40,023 bases of DNA from Nemertoderma westbladi (GCA_032718475.1 JAUCBJ010000914.1:1-40023); one strand, 5' to 3'; shown: positions 15,229-24,578, counted from the first letter of the stretch. Notes: generated from the sequence alone by a model not told the origin. A program made the numbers and translations.

Positions 15229-15332
15229 CCAATATTTGACTTATTTTGGTTTTAGTATTTTGGATCCGCCCAACATCCAATCTTGGATCCGCCCAACATC
15301 CAATATTTGACTTATTTTGGTTTTAGTATTTA
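15229..15332. repeat. Duplicated right boundary of the satellite
   Basis: The non-satellite sequence AATATTTGACTTATTTTGG plus about 12 more bases occurs at about 15,230 and again at about 15,302. Two satellite monomers lie between. The array edge was copied together with its flank. Confidence 0.8.
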
Positions 15333-15731
15333 GGCTCCGCAACGAACTTGAAATAGTGTGTTATATTGAATCAAATATACAACGTAACCACGAATCCATT
15401 CCTTCCATTAACCCTCCTGGGATTCATAACAAACCTCGACTGAATTAACTGCCAGCAGGATACCTGGTCGAGACCAGAGACAGATTGATCAGACAGAGAG
15501 GTAGATATTACAAGCTAAGGACATGCGCAATAATCGTTGAGGGATTTCCGAACACATAAACCCTTGCGGAATCTACAGTACATACATTGCCAGCGCAATA
15601 TATTTATTTACTACTGGAGAAATATTTTCTATTAAAATTAAGTTATTATACAATTATTATTTTATAAAATTAATTTGTTTTACTCAATTTAAATTAAATA
15701 ACCGATTAATTAATCTAATCTTAATTAACAG
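15333..15731 (+). other. Intron end preceding the channel exon
   Basis: AT-rich, with no coding signal. It ends in a run of T/A-rich sequence and the acceptor TTAATTAACAG at 15,721-15,731. Confidence 0.6.
15603..15608 (-). promoter_or_regulatory. Candidate polyadenylation signal for the FRS2-like gene
   Basis: TTTATT on the plus strand reads AATAAA on the minus strand. It is the first such signal I noticed downstream of the minus-strand stop at 16,180. Use of it would place the whole channel exon antisense to the FRS2-like 3' UTR. Confidence 0.25.
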
Positions 15732-15938
15732 AATCTACCAATGGAAGACGACAACAGTAACCAAGGCAACGAGGAAGGTGACGACGAAGCGTTAAACAGA
15801 CCTGGTGACGTCATTTACGTGGATATAATATGTCGGATTGCATTCCCATTGGCTTTCCTGATATTTAACGCCATCTACTGGGCCAGTTACATACTCGCTA
15901 GTCACAAGCCGACCTTAGACACAGACGAAAATCACTGA
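15732..15938 (+). CDS. Glycine/GABA-receptor-like channel, terminal exon (TM4)
   Basis: This is the last exon of a pentameric Cys-loop anion channel at the neuronal or muscle membrane. The acceptor CAG ends at 15,731 and the frame is open from phase 0 to TGA at 15,936-15,938, giving 68 codons. The diagnostic segment is VDIICRIAFPLAFLIFNAIYW. It matches the family pattern of an Asp and Arg/Phe-Pro just before TM4, then FPLAFLIFN..YW, most like glycine-receptor alpha subunits. A short acidic stretch before it (EDDNSNQGNEEGDDE) is the end of the intracellular TM3-TM4 loop, and a short extracellular tail follows. Ligand-binding domain and TM1-TM3 exons are not in the window. They should lie upstream on the same strand, beyond the satellite. 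The ATG at 15,741 is internal, not a start. Ligand specificity cannot be read from TM4. Confidence 0.88.
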   Translation, partial: NLPMEDDNSNQGNEEGDDEALNRPGDVIYVDIICRIAFPLAFLIFNAIYWASYILASHKPTLDTDENH

Positions 15939-16179
15939 ATAGAAACTCACCGAATCTCATATAGTGCAATTCCCTATTCAACACTGCAATAAGTATGTTA
16001 GCGTGTGTAGTCAGCCAAATTGCGTATTATAATTGATAAATGATTAGGAATAACTGATAAAAGTGCGGTAAAAAGTGTTCTAGAAGCATAAAACCTTTGT
16101 GGAATTCAAACGTAACGGATCAAAACGGAAATTCTACCTGCAAAAGTTCATCCAACTAAAGAAAATTAATAAACATATT
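15939..16179 (+). other. Channel 3' UTR and convergent gene end
   Basis: No further open frame of note. The stretch lies between the stop of the channel exon and the stop of the convergent FRS2-like gene, so it is probably 3' untranslated on one or both strands. Confidence 0.5.
16168..16173 (+). promoter_or_regulatory. Candidate polyadenylation signal for the channel gene
   Basis: AATAAA lies 230 bp after the channel stop codon. If used, the channel transcript would end within the last exon of the minus-strand FRS2-like gene. Confidence 0.4.
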
Positions 16180-16342
16180 TCAACTCACCATGGGAAGACC
16201 GTCGCAACTATTCGCTAAACGGTTGTAGGAAAATGTTGGTTTCTCCTGATTGGATGAACTTCTAGCCAATATATTGTAGGATCTGCCGCCTTCGGTAGCG
16301 GAACTATTCAGCGATTGGCTAGTTCTGCAATTCACATTCAAC
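16180..16342 (-). CDS. FRS2: FRS2-like exon 4: C-terminal tail
   Basis: The acceptor TTGTTAG precedes 16,342. A second in-frame acceptor, ATTGCAG, would start the exon at 16,324. The frame runs through a Ser/Asn-rich tail to DGLPMVS and TGA at 16,180-16,182. Vertebrate FRS2 ends in DLPM, so the tail is plausible. The final bases also read as a donor (ATG|GTGAGT at 16,183-16,188). If spliced there to the CAG acceptor ending at 16,138, the protein would end in five other residues. Confidence 0.65.
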
Positions 16343-19300
16343 CTAACAATAAAACAATAGTAAAACATTAAATAATAATATGATTCTGTTTTATCATTTG
16401 TTTGTTTTCCCTCCTTGTATGTCTGTAACACTCAGTCTGTCTGTCTGTAACACTCAGTCTGTCTGTCTGTAACACTCAGTCTGTCTGTCTGTAACACTCA
16501 GTCTGTCTGTCTGTAACACTCAGTCTGTCTGTCTGTCTGCAACACTCAGTCTGTATGTCTGCAACACTCAGTCTGTCTGTCTGTAACACTCAGTCTGTCT
16601 GTCTGTAACACTCAGTCTGTCTGTCTGTAACACTCAGTCTGTCTGTCTGCAACACTCATTCTGTGTGTCTGTAACACTCAGTCTGTCTGTCTGTCTGCAA
16701 CACTCAGTCTGTATGTCTGCAACACTCAGTCTGTCTGTCTGTAACACTCAGTCTGTCTGTCTGTAACACTCAGTCTGTCTGTCTGTAACACTCAGTCTGT
16801 CTGTCTGTAACACTCAGTCTGTCTGTCTGTAACACTCAGTCTGTCTGTCTGCAACACTCAGTCTGTCTGTCTGTAACACTCAGTCTGTCTGTCTGCAACA
16901 CTCAGTCTGTCTGTCTGCAACACTCAGTCTGTATGTCTGTAACACTCAGTCTGTCTGTGTGCAGCACTCAGTCTGTATGTCTGTAACACTCAGTCTGTCT
17001 GTCTGTAACACTCAGTCTGTCTGTCTGTAACACTCAGTCTGTCTGTCTGTATATAATCGGTCTACATGACAGCTACGTAGCCAGGAGACCGACACACAAA
17101 CATCCATGTCTATAATATAAGCACAGTAATTGAAACGATCCCATAGAACGAGAACGGTCCACTCAAATGTGCTACTCAAACACCTGCGTTCCACCCAACT
17201 CGATCGCTTCCGTGGTAACGGAAGTTTAAACTAATATTCACTCGCGATAAACCCGACCGGTAGATTTTATTCACGCCAAATAAAAAGATGAACAGGTTTC
17301 AATAGGATTGAAATGCGAAATGAAAAAAATGTTTAAATAAATAAAATTTGTAAAATATTTCACAAAAAAACCCCAAACGAGCGAACCGTATTTTACTGGA
17401 ATAAATCGGGATCCCGAGAGTGATAATCCCGATCCCGTTTAAACACTATTATATTATATTTTAAGATCGAAAATAATCAATAAAAATAAAATTTGAAATT
17501 TTCGGATTTCGGAATGTGAAATATTTATAAAAAACCGCCAAATGTCGGGTTTTCCTACACAAACCAATAAACTAAATTAATGAACCTTTCTTACGGTTAT
17601 ATTTTTTATTTTACGGTTATATTTTTACCCGGTTCTGGTTAATAATTTCGCATTTACTCACGGATTAGCTGCTAAGGACTCGTCCAAGTTCTGGTAATGA
17701 ACCACAGGGTGGGTCGGTTCCAGCCCCAGACCCCCGTTAATGTACTGCCGACTGAGGGCCGAGGTAGCCAATCGGCGCTCACTTCGCTGGTTCCCAGTCT
17801 GGCCGCTGGAGGGCACATCGGTTTCGTAACGGCTGCGACGGAAGGCAATAAATGTTACTAATAATAAGTAAAGATACACTCGGCTGTTGGGGTAAATAAA
17901 ATCAATAAATAAAAGGGCATCACATTTATTTATTTAAATCAGATTTTATATGGAAACATTGTGAAGATTTCTACCGGTAAACAAATAATAAACAATTCAC
18001 CTTTTGTACCTTCTATAATGGGTTTGGTTCTAAATCAGGAGTGTCTGGTTCTCAACGCTTGATGCTACAACTGGTGTCTCCCTGATCCATCAGTTGTCAC
18101 TGGTACTGGTAGATGCACCCCCTGATCCATCAGTTGTCACTGGTACTGGTAGATGTACGCCCTGATCCATCAGTTGTCACTGGTACTGGCACTGGTAGAT
18201 GCACTCCCTGATCCATCAGTTGTCACTGGTACTGGTAGATGCACGCCCTGATCCATCAGTTGTCACTGGTACTGGTAGATGTACGCCCTGATCCATCAGT
18301 TGTCACTGGTACTGGTAGATGCACCCCCTGATCCATCAGTTGTCATTGGTACTGGTAGATGCACCCCCTGATCCATCAGTTGTCATTGGTACTGGTAGAT
18401 GCTCTCCCTGATCCATCAGTTGTCACTGGTACTGGTAGATGTACGCCCTGATCCATCAGTTGTCACTGGTACTGGTAGATGCACCCCCTGATCCATCAGT
18501 TGTCACTTGGTACTGGTAGATGCGCTCCCTGATCCATCAGTTGTCATTGGTACTGGTAGATGCGCTCCCTGATCCATCAGTTGTCACTGGTACTGGTAGA
18601 TGCGCTCCCTGATCCATCAGTTGTCATGGTCTGGTACTGGTAGATGCACTCCCTGATCCATCAGTTGTCACTGGTACTGGTAGATGCGCTCCCTGATCCA
18701 TCAGTTGTCACTGGTACTGGTAGATGCGCTCCCTGATCCATCAGTTGTCACTGGTACTGGTAGATGCGCTCCCTGATCCATCAGTTGTCATTGGTACTGG
18801 TAGATGCGCTCCCTGATCCATCAGTTGTCACTGGTACTGGTAGATGCGCTCCCTGATCCATCAGTTGTCACTGGTACTGGTAGATGCGCTCCCTGATCCA
18901 TCAGTTGTCACTGGTACTGGTAGATGCGCTCCCTGATCCATCAGTTGTCACTGGTACTGGTAGATGCGCTCCCTGATCCATCAGTTGTCACTGGTATGGT
19001 ACTGGTAGATGCGCTCCCTGATCCATCAGTTGTCATCTGGTACTGGTAGATGCGCTCCCTGATCCATCAGTTGTCACTGGTACTGGTAGATGCGCTCCCT
19101 GATCCATCAGTTGTCATTGGTACTGGTAGATGCGCTCCCTGATCCATCAGTTGTCACTGGTACTGGTAGATGCGCTCCCTGATCCATCAGTTGTCACTGG
19201 TACTGGTAGATGCGCTCCCTGATCCATCAGTTGTCACTGGTACTGGTAGATGCGCTCCCTGATCCATCAGTTGTCATCTGGTACTGGTAGATGCGCTCCC

Positions 19301-22300
19301 TGATCCATCAGTTGTCACTGGTACTGGTAGATGCGCTCCCTGATCCATCAGTTGTCACTGGTACTGATATACTATCTCCACCTTCTTCAATCACATTTAC
19401 TTTACAAATACTTAATGTGTTGCTTTAATGGAGTCACTAGGTAGCCTTGCAATTCTTTGCCGCATTCCTTACAAGATGCACAGCAGCCTGTTTTCCCAAT
19501 TGTAACAATTTTATTAAAGTTGTTTTATTAATTGCTATCTTGCATTTCTTATGGTATTGGAAGTGCGACCCGGTACTGTATTTTTTCATGTTAGTATATG
19601 TAGGTAATTTGACTCATTAATAATCAATAATGCAATGTTTCTCCTGCGGCCACAAAGCATGGTTGATAAAAATGATGAAAAAAATCAAAACAGGCTGCTG
19701 TGCATCTTGTAAGGAATGCGGCAAAGAATTGCAAGGCTACCTAGTGACTCCATTAAAGCAACATATAAGTATTTGTAAAGTAAATGTGATTGAAGAAGGT
19801 GGAGATCGTATATCAGTGCCAGTGACAACTGATGGATCAGGGAGCGCATCTACCAGTACCAGTGACAACTGATGGATCAGGGAGTGCATCTACCAGTACC
19901 AGTGACAACTGATGGATCAGGGAGCGCATCTACCAGTACCAGTGACAACTGATGGATCAGGGAGCGCATCCTACCAGTACCAGTGACAACTGATGGATCA
20001 GGGAGCGCATCTACCAGTACCAGTGACAACTGATGGATCAGGGAGCGCATCTACCAGTACCAATGACAACTGATGGATCAGGGAGCGCATCTACCAGTCC
20101 AGTACCAGTGACAACTGATGGATCAGGGAGCGCATCTACCAGTACCAATGACAACTGATGGATCAGGGAGCGCATCTACCAGTACCCCAGTACCAGTGAC
20201 AACTGATGGATCAGGGAGCGCACCTACCAGTACCAATGACAACTGATGGATCAGGGAGCGCATCTACCAGTACCAATGACAACTGATGGATCAGGGAGCG
20301 CATCTACCAGTACCCAGTACCAGTGACAACTGATGGATCAGGGAGCGCATCTACCAGTACCAGTGACAACTGATGGATCAGGGCGTACATCTACCAGTAC
20401 CAGTGACAACTGATGGATCAGGGCGTGCATCTACCAGTACCAATGACAACTGATGGATCAGGGAGCGCATCTACCAGTACCAGTACCAGTGACAACTGAT
20501 GGATCAGGGAGCGCATCTACCAGTACCAGTGACAACTGATGGATCAGGGAGTGCATCTACCAGTACCAGTGACAACTGATGGATCAGGGAGTGCATCTAC
20601 CAGTACCAGTACCAGTGACAACTGATGGATCAGGGAGCGCATCTACCAGTACCAATGACAACTGATGGATCAGGGAGCGCATCTACCAGTACCAGTACCA
20701 GTGACAACTGATGGATCAGGGAGCGCATCTACCAGTACCAGTGACAACTGATGGATCAGGGAGTACATCTACCAGTACCAGTACCAGTGACAACTGATGG
20801 ATCAGGGAGTACATCTACCAGTACCAATGACAACTGATGGATCAGGGAGTGCATCTACCAGTACCAATGACAACTGATGGATCAGGGAGCGCATCTACCA
20901 GTACCAGTGACAACTGATGGATCAGGGGGTGCATCTACCAGTACCAGTGACAACTGATGGATCAGGGAGTACATCTACCAGTACCAGTGACAACTGATGG
21001 ATCAGGGAGCGCATCTACCAGTACCAATGACAACTGATGGATCAGGGAGTGCATCTACCAGTACCAATGACAACTGATGGATCAGGGAGTGCATCTACCA
21101 GTACCAGTGACAACTGATGGATCAGGGAGCGCATCTACCAGTACCAATGACAACTGATGGATCAGGGAGTAGCATCTACCAGTACCAGTGACAACTGATG
21201 GATCAGGGAGCGCATCTACCAGTACCAGTGACAACTGATGGATCAGGGAGCGCATCTACCAGTACCAGTGACAACTGATGGATCAGGGAGCGCATCTACC
21301 AGTACCAATGACAACTGATGGATCAGGGAGTGCATCTACCAGTACCAATGACAACTGATGGATCAGGGAGCGCATCTACCAGTAGTAGCAACAAGCGTTG
21401 AGAACCAGACACACCTGATTTAGAACCAAACCCATTATAGAAGGTGAATTATTGTTTATTTGGTTTATAAATAATCCACACCAAGCCATACTAAAAAGGT
21501 CACCCCCCCCCCCCCCCCCCCCCCCCCTAAACCGGAAAATAAATATTTGCAAACTTGATCAATCTGGTGAAATTACTGTTATAACGGATAATCGTTTGAA
21601 ATTTAAAGACGTTGAGGAGGCAACTATTAAGCTAACTAAGCTAATTACAGACTCCACCGAAGCTTTGAAACAGAATAACCGGAAACATCATAAACCGTGG
21701 TTCGATGATGAGTGCAGAATTGTGAAGGCGAACTTATTGGATTCTATGCACACATACAGCACTACGGGTATACCTCAAGATTATTGGAATACCCGTAAAC
21801 AATATAAAAAACTCATCAAGTCCAAAAGAGAAACATACGAGAAAACAGGCGGAAATCACACCATGGTCCCTATTTAAAGATTATACACCTTCCGTCGCAC
21901 CCATTCCCGCTCAACATCTGGAATCCCATTTCCAGAACCTACTCGGTTGCGAAAACAACCCACCTAACTGCGGAGAAATACCCACCACGGCTGAAACAGA
22001 GTGCAACAATGGTGAATGGTATAACGAACCTTTTACCGAGGAGGAAGTCCGAGCGGCTGTTGACGAGCTGCAAACAGAAAGGCCTGCGGACCAGACAGAA
22101 TATACTATGAGCACATTAAACAGTCTATACCTTATATCCTTGTTCTACTCACATTGCTATACAATACATGCTTAAATGTTGCGAAGCTACCTACGACCTG
22201 GCTATAAAGCATTATAATAATACTTTACAAGGGAAAAGGTTCAGTAAACAATCCCGACAACTACCGCGGCATCCGTATACAGTATATACGTATCCAGACA

Positions 22301-24578
22301 ATTCCCACCAGAGCAATATGGTTTCATCCACGGAAAGTCCACAGCCCAGGCCATCAAAAACCTCCTCTCAGACATAGCAAACTCTTTCAATGCAAACACA
22401 CCCCACAACCGAGTAACATAGGCCGCATTCGTGGATTTTCGTAAGGCCTTTGATTTCGTGAGCCGCGCGAAGCTACTCGCTCAGTCTATCTGGTATTATA
22501 CAGCAACTAAAAGGAGTTCTGCAAGGAGATACGTTCTCGCCTACATGTTTTATCATATTTATCTCCGATCTAGCAGATGCACTACGCCAATTAGTATCCT
22601 TCCTAAAGTTTATTTTCTATGCGGATGACCTGGTATTCTACTCCAGTAACAGAAACGATATACAACGCGGACTCGATGTGCTATATACCTGGTGTATCGA
22701 AAATGGTATGGAGGTAAACTTAGTTAAAACCAAAATTCTAAAACTCCGAAAAGGTGGGAAATTATGTGACGCTGACCAGTTTATCTATGGAGGCAACAAA
22801 GTCACTATTACCAACTCTTATGAATACCTAGGTGTTACATTACAGCCATCATCATGCTTCACACAACATATTCAATCCAAAAAGATAAAATCATACGGTA
22901 TCATAGGATCACTTAATCTATTACATCTCCTCTCCGTTGAAACTGCAATTGAGATATTCAAATCGAAAATATCACCAATGGCAACAGCAACATACTCTAT
23001 TGGTCCGTTACTGCTTTATTAATTTTAGTCTGTTTTTATATATTTTAAATTGAAATTAATAAATACGAACTTGTTATTGGGCGCGTTGTTTGCAGTGGTT
23101 GCCGCGGTGACGTCGGTAGACCCAGAGAGCCGTCTACCTATTGGGTCGAGGACGGCCTCGGTCCGGTGTTGGTTGTCCCGTTTTATCGTGTCCTGGGTGA
23201 TCCGGAACAGCCGTTGGGCCCGGGGACACCGGAAACAGAAGATCCCCTGGCCGGTACTGCACCGACGGCCGCACTCGAAGGAGAAGTGCTGCTCGTCGAA
23301 TCCGTAACTATGGGAAACAATAGTAAAATGGGCCACTTAAAGAGACTTTTTTGGTCATTAACAAGGTGATATAGAATCCAAAATATGTGGTTCGGATTGA
23401 TTGCGAAGTACTGTTTTTTGCTAGATTGACTCGACTATAAATAACTTATTTTCTTATTTAGTACCGGTACTGTAGTAGGCCTACACTACAAACGTACACC
23501 TTATTCAGCTTACAGAGGGAAAAAAAACAAATATTTAATACATGTTGCGTTTGATACCGGTATCATTCCATCATAATTGCAAATTTCGCTTAGTTTTCAA
23601 TTTTCTTATCACGAGAACGGAAAGCATTTGAAATAGAAAACTAGCCTAAACTGCTAAATTAATTAGCACTGTAGCATAATTCTATTAGTAGAAAATATTT
23701 GGCAATTATATTTGTTAGGCATATTTGGCAATTGAAGGGCACACAATGCACCCCTGCAATACAGCAATATATTTTCGAGGGACGTATAATGTTGTAGCCT
23801 AATCTCTTGTAAACTTCTTGCAGACCAATAAAAAGTGATACTCTCGTCTTCAATTACGTTGTGGCCGCACTCGCACAAGCAGACAAGCGCATGGTACATA
23901 TTCTAACACTACGTCTGCACTTGCACTACACCTGTACCTCCTGCACTGGTACTGGGTACTGTGGTACGCGTACGAGGTATGTTGTAGGTCTGCAATATAT
24001 ATTCCTTACATTGCTGCATTGTATCACCTGCCTGCAGCCTGCCTGCCTTCGCCTTGTTCTATAGGCCTAGTTAGTTAGATAAAGAGCTGATGAGAGCTCG
24101 GCCTACATTAAACTAAATCTGGCCTTGTCCTTGTGCCGGGTACTGTCAGACTGTTGTGGTTGTAGTCTACAAGCAGGCAAGTAGGCCCTACAGAACTACA
24201 GTTTGTTTAATACATAATAGTCCCATCCCCATCCCATCTAATCTAGCGATTCAACCGGTAATACCTGACTGTGCACTGTGGCTGTGTGGTAATAGGCCTA
24301 CCAGAATACCACAAACTGACAATGACAAACAGACAAACTTACCGTCGAAGAGATTTCAATGGCCATTGCGTGACTCTACCGCCACCGCTCATGTTAACTT
24401 TCCAGACAATATTGAGATCAGTAACAGAAAGCGTTCCACTTTCCAACTCCCTTCCGGAATCATCGATAAGTCGAGCCGGGAACTCTTGGTTAGCAACCGA
24501 TCTGTCGCCTCGCGATTCCTTGTTCCCACGTTTATCTAGACCGACGCAACTTTGAAGGCAACCAAATGAATTACCCAT
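16180..24578 (-). CDS. FRS2: FRS2/FRS3-like FGF-receptor docking adaptor, 4-exon model
   Basis: Membrane-anchored adaptor that binds activated receptor tyrosine kinases through a PTB domain and recruits Grb2 by phosphotyrosines. Proposed exons: 24343-24578, 23071-23307, 17662-17832 and 16180-16342, giving 268 codons plus stop. The exon 1-2 and exon 3-4 junctions are in phase at good splice sites. The exon 2 donor (AA|GTTCGT) is weak and was chosen because it gives the required phase. Residue 2 is Gly (MGNSFGCLQ) for myristoylation, with Cys7 and Cys11 for possible palmitoylation. The IRS-type PTB domain spans about residues 29-125, with FSFECGRRCSTGQGIFCFRC nearly matching vertebrate FRS2. 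Two YxN motifs follow in exon 3, and the tail ends DGLPMVS. Vertebrate FRS2 is about 500 residues, so this form is short. Missing internal exons in the large intron 2, or real shortening, are both possible. Confidence 0.85.
16434..17052. repeat. 22-bp minisatellite in FRS2-like intron 3
   Basis: About 28 tandem copies of GTCTGTCTGTAACACTCAGTCT (22 bp), themselves built on the tetramer GTCT. Some copies carry an extra GTCT or TAACA-to-CAACA changes. The array lies between exon 4 and exon 3 of the minus-strand gene. Confidence 0.92.
17053..17661 (-). other. Remainder of FRS2-like intron 3
   Basis: AT-rich sequence with no coding exon seen. A short inverted motif, GGGATCCCG/CGGGATCCC-like, lies near 17,410-17,440. 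Confidence 0.5.
17662..17832 (-). CDS. FRS2: FRS2-like exon 3: two YxN Grb2-type motifs
   Basis: Acceptor CCGTCGCAG before 17,832; donor GTGAGT at 17,656-17,661. The 57-residue segment contains QYINGG and HYQNLDE. Both are Tyr-x-Asn, the Grb2 SH2 consensus, as expected for the tail of an FRS2 protein. The exon ends with two bases of a codon, and exon 4 supplies the third, which supports the assignment to this gene. Confidence 0.7.
18070..19370 (-). repeat. 40-bp tandem array, left foldback arm
   Basis: About 32 units of 40 bp, each containing CCTGATCCATCAGTTGTCAC and then TGGTACTGGTAGATGCGCTC. Copies near the outer end differ more (GCACCCC, GTACGCC). A few carry 2-6 bp additions such as TGGTATGGTACTGG. 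Confidence 0.93.
19630..19872 (+). CDS. Small BED-like zinc-finger ORF in the foldback element
   Basis: An 80-residue ORF with ATG at 19,630. After two N-terminal Cys (CFSCGHK) it has CKECGKELQG...TPLKQHISIC, a C-x2-C...H-x4-C arrangement typical of BED fingers at the N-terminus of hAT transposases. It then runs into the 40-bp repeat (VPVTTDGSGSAST) and stops in the second unit. The minisatellite therefore grew out of the 3' part of this reading frame. No catalytic transposase domain is present. It could be a truncated transposase exon or a captured fragment; expression is unknown. Confidence 0.5.
   Translation: MQCFSCGHKAWLIKMMKKIKTGCCASCKECGKELQGYLVTPLKQHISICKVNVIEEGGDRISVPVTTDGSGSASTSTSDN
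19815..21385 (+). repeat. 40-bp tandem array, right foldback arm
   Basis: About 39 units, the reverse complement of the left-arm unit (GTGACAACTGATGGATCAGG then GAGCGCATCTACCAGTACCA). Extra AGTACC hexamers are inserted in several copies. Unequal copy number between arms shows each arm expanded or contracted on its own. Confidence 0.93.
21503..21527. repeat. Poly-C tract (25 C)
   Basis: A run of 25 cytosines between the foldback element and the LINE fragment. The length is likely uncertain in any assembly. Confidence 0.9.
21534..23022 (+). pseudogene. Decayed non-LTR retrotransposon reverse transcriptase (LINE fragment)
   Basis: Consecutive pieces in shifting frames reproduce the ORF2 order. 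The endonuclease-RT linker has KPWFDDEC. Next comes an EEEVRAAVDEL segment, then NYRGI, VDFRKAFDFVSR (RT motif A), and FYADDLVFYS with the catalytic YADD at 22,618-22,629. A closing segment follows with NSYEYLGVTL. Several frameshifts and stops separate these, and the endonuclease is missing, so the copy is dead. It lies antisense to the FRS2-like gene in intron 2 and ends less than 50 bp before exon 2. The exact clade cannot be stated without a search. Confidence 0.85.
23071..23307 (-). CDS. FRS2: FRS2-like exon 2: core of the PTB domain
   Basis: The acceptor CCCATAG precedes position 23,307. The first base completes the Arg codon from exon 1 and the protein continues YGFDEQHFSFECGRRC. The peptide-binding strand and C-terminal helix of the IRS-type PTB fold are here (TGQGIFCFRCPRAQRLFRIT). 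The donor is uncertain: AA|GTTCGT at 23,069-23,070 gives the phase needed by exon 3. GG|GTCTAC about 40 bp earlier is the alternative in the same phase. Confidence 0.85.
23308..24342 (-). other. FRS2-like intron 1
   Basis: About 1 kb with no exon or repeat I can support. It is rich in AGGCCTA and ACCGGTA motifs that recur throughout the window's non-coding DNA. Confidence 0.7.
24343..24578 (-). CDS. FRS2: FRS2-like exon 1: N-terminal anchor and PTB start
   Basis: The start ATG at 24,576-24,578 has G at -3 and G at +4 and gives Met-Gly-Asn-Ser, fitting N-myristoylation. The PTB domain begins at FPARLIDDSGRELESGTL, resembling the FRS2 pattern of an acidic turn followed by G-x-L/M. The exon ends ...WPLKSLRR with two bases of the last Arg codon. 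The donor GTAAGT lies at 24,337-24,342. Confidence 0.88.

Larger units (their letters stand above)
1815..15330. repeat. 13.5 kb satellite-like tandem array (19-25 bp monomers)
   Basis: Several hundred head-to-tail copies of a core, CAATCTTGGATCCGTCCAA, joined by spacers A, CAT or CATCT. These give monomers of 19/20, 23 and 25 bp. Most copies carry a BamHI site (GGATCC); common variants read GGATCT, GGACCC or GGATGA. Each core has a short dyad, TTGGA..TCCAA, that could form a hairpin. All six frames are open for long distances, up to more than 1,100 codons, because the monomer has few stop-creating positions. The same peptides appear in shifted order in every frame with no start or splice context, so this is not a protein gene. 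The array is probably inside the last intron of the channel gene whose final exon follows at 15,732. Confidence 0.95.
17980..21465. mobile_element. Foldback element with minisatellite arms
   Basis: A 3.5 kb inverted repeat. The outer ends match each other inverted (TTCTATAATGGGTTTGGTTC on the left; its complement near 21,420-21,440). The arms are tandem 40-bp repeats in opposite orientation. The inner ends (19,372-19,496 and 19,687-19,810) match inverted around a loop of about 190 bp. The right arm plus loop encodes a small Cys/His protein, and the left arm carries the inverted copy of its second half. This is the structure of foldback transposons or a hAT-derived non-autonomous element. It lies in FRS2-like intron 2. 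I could not define a target-site duplication. Confidence 0.8.

Noticed and set aside
1765-15310. Very long ORFs (up to about 1,150 codons) in all six frames
   Set aside because: They are a by-product of a short tandem repeat lacking stop codons. Peptides are the same in shifted order, both strands are equally open, and there is no start, splice or composition evidence of a gene.
1815-15330. CRISPR-like array
   Set aside because: Repeats are directly tandem with no unique spacers of constant length, and the window is clearly animal DNA.
15741-15938. Stand-alone 65-residue membrane protein
   Set aside because: The frame extends upstream to a CAG acceptor, and the sequence is the TM4 end of a Cys-loop channel, so it is a terminal exon.
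24156-24555. Plus-strand ORFs over the adaptor's first exon
   Set aside because: Antisense to a well-supported FRS2-like exon with proper splice sites.
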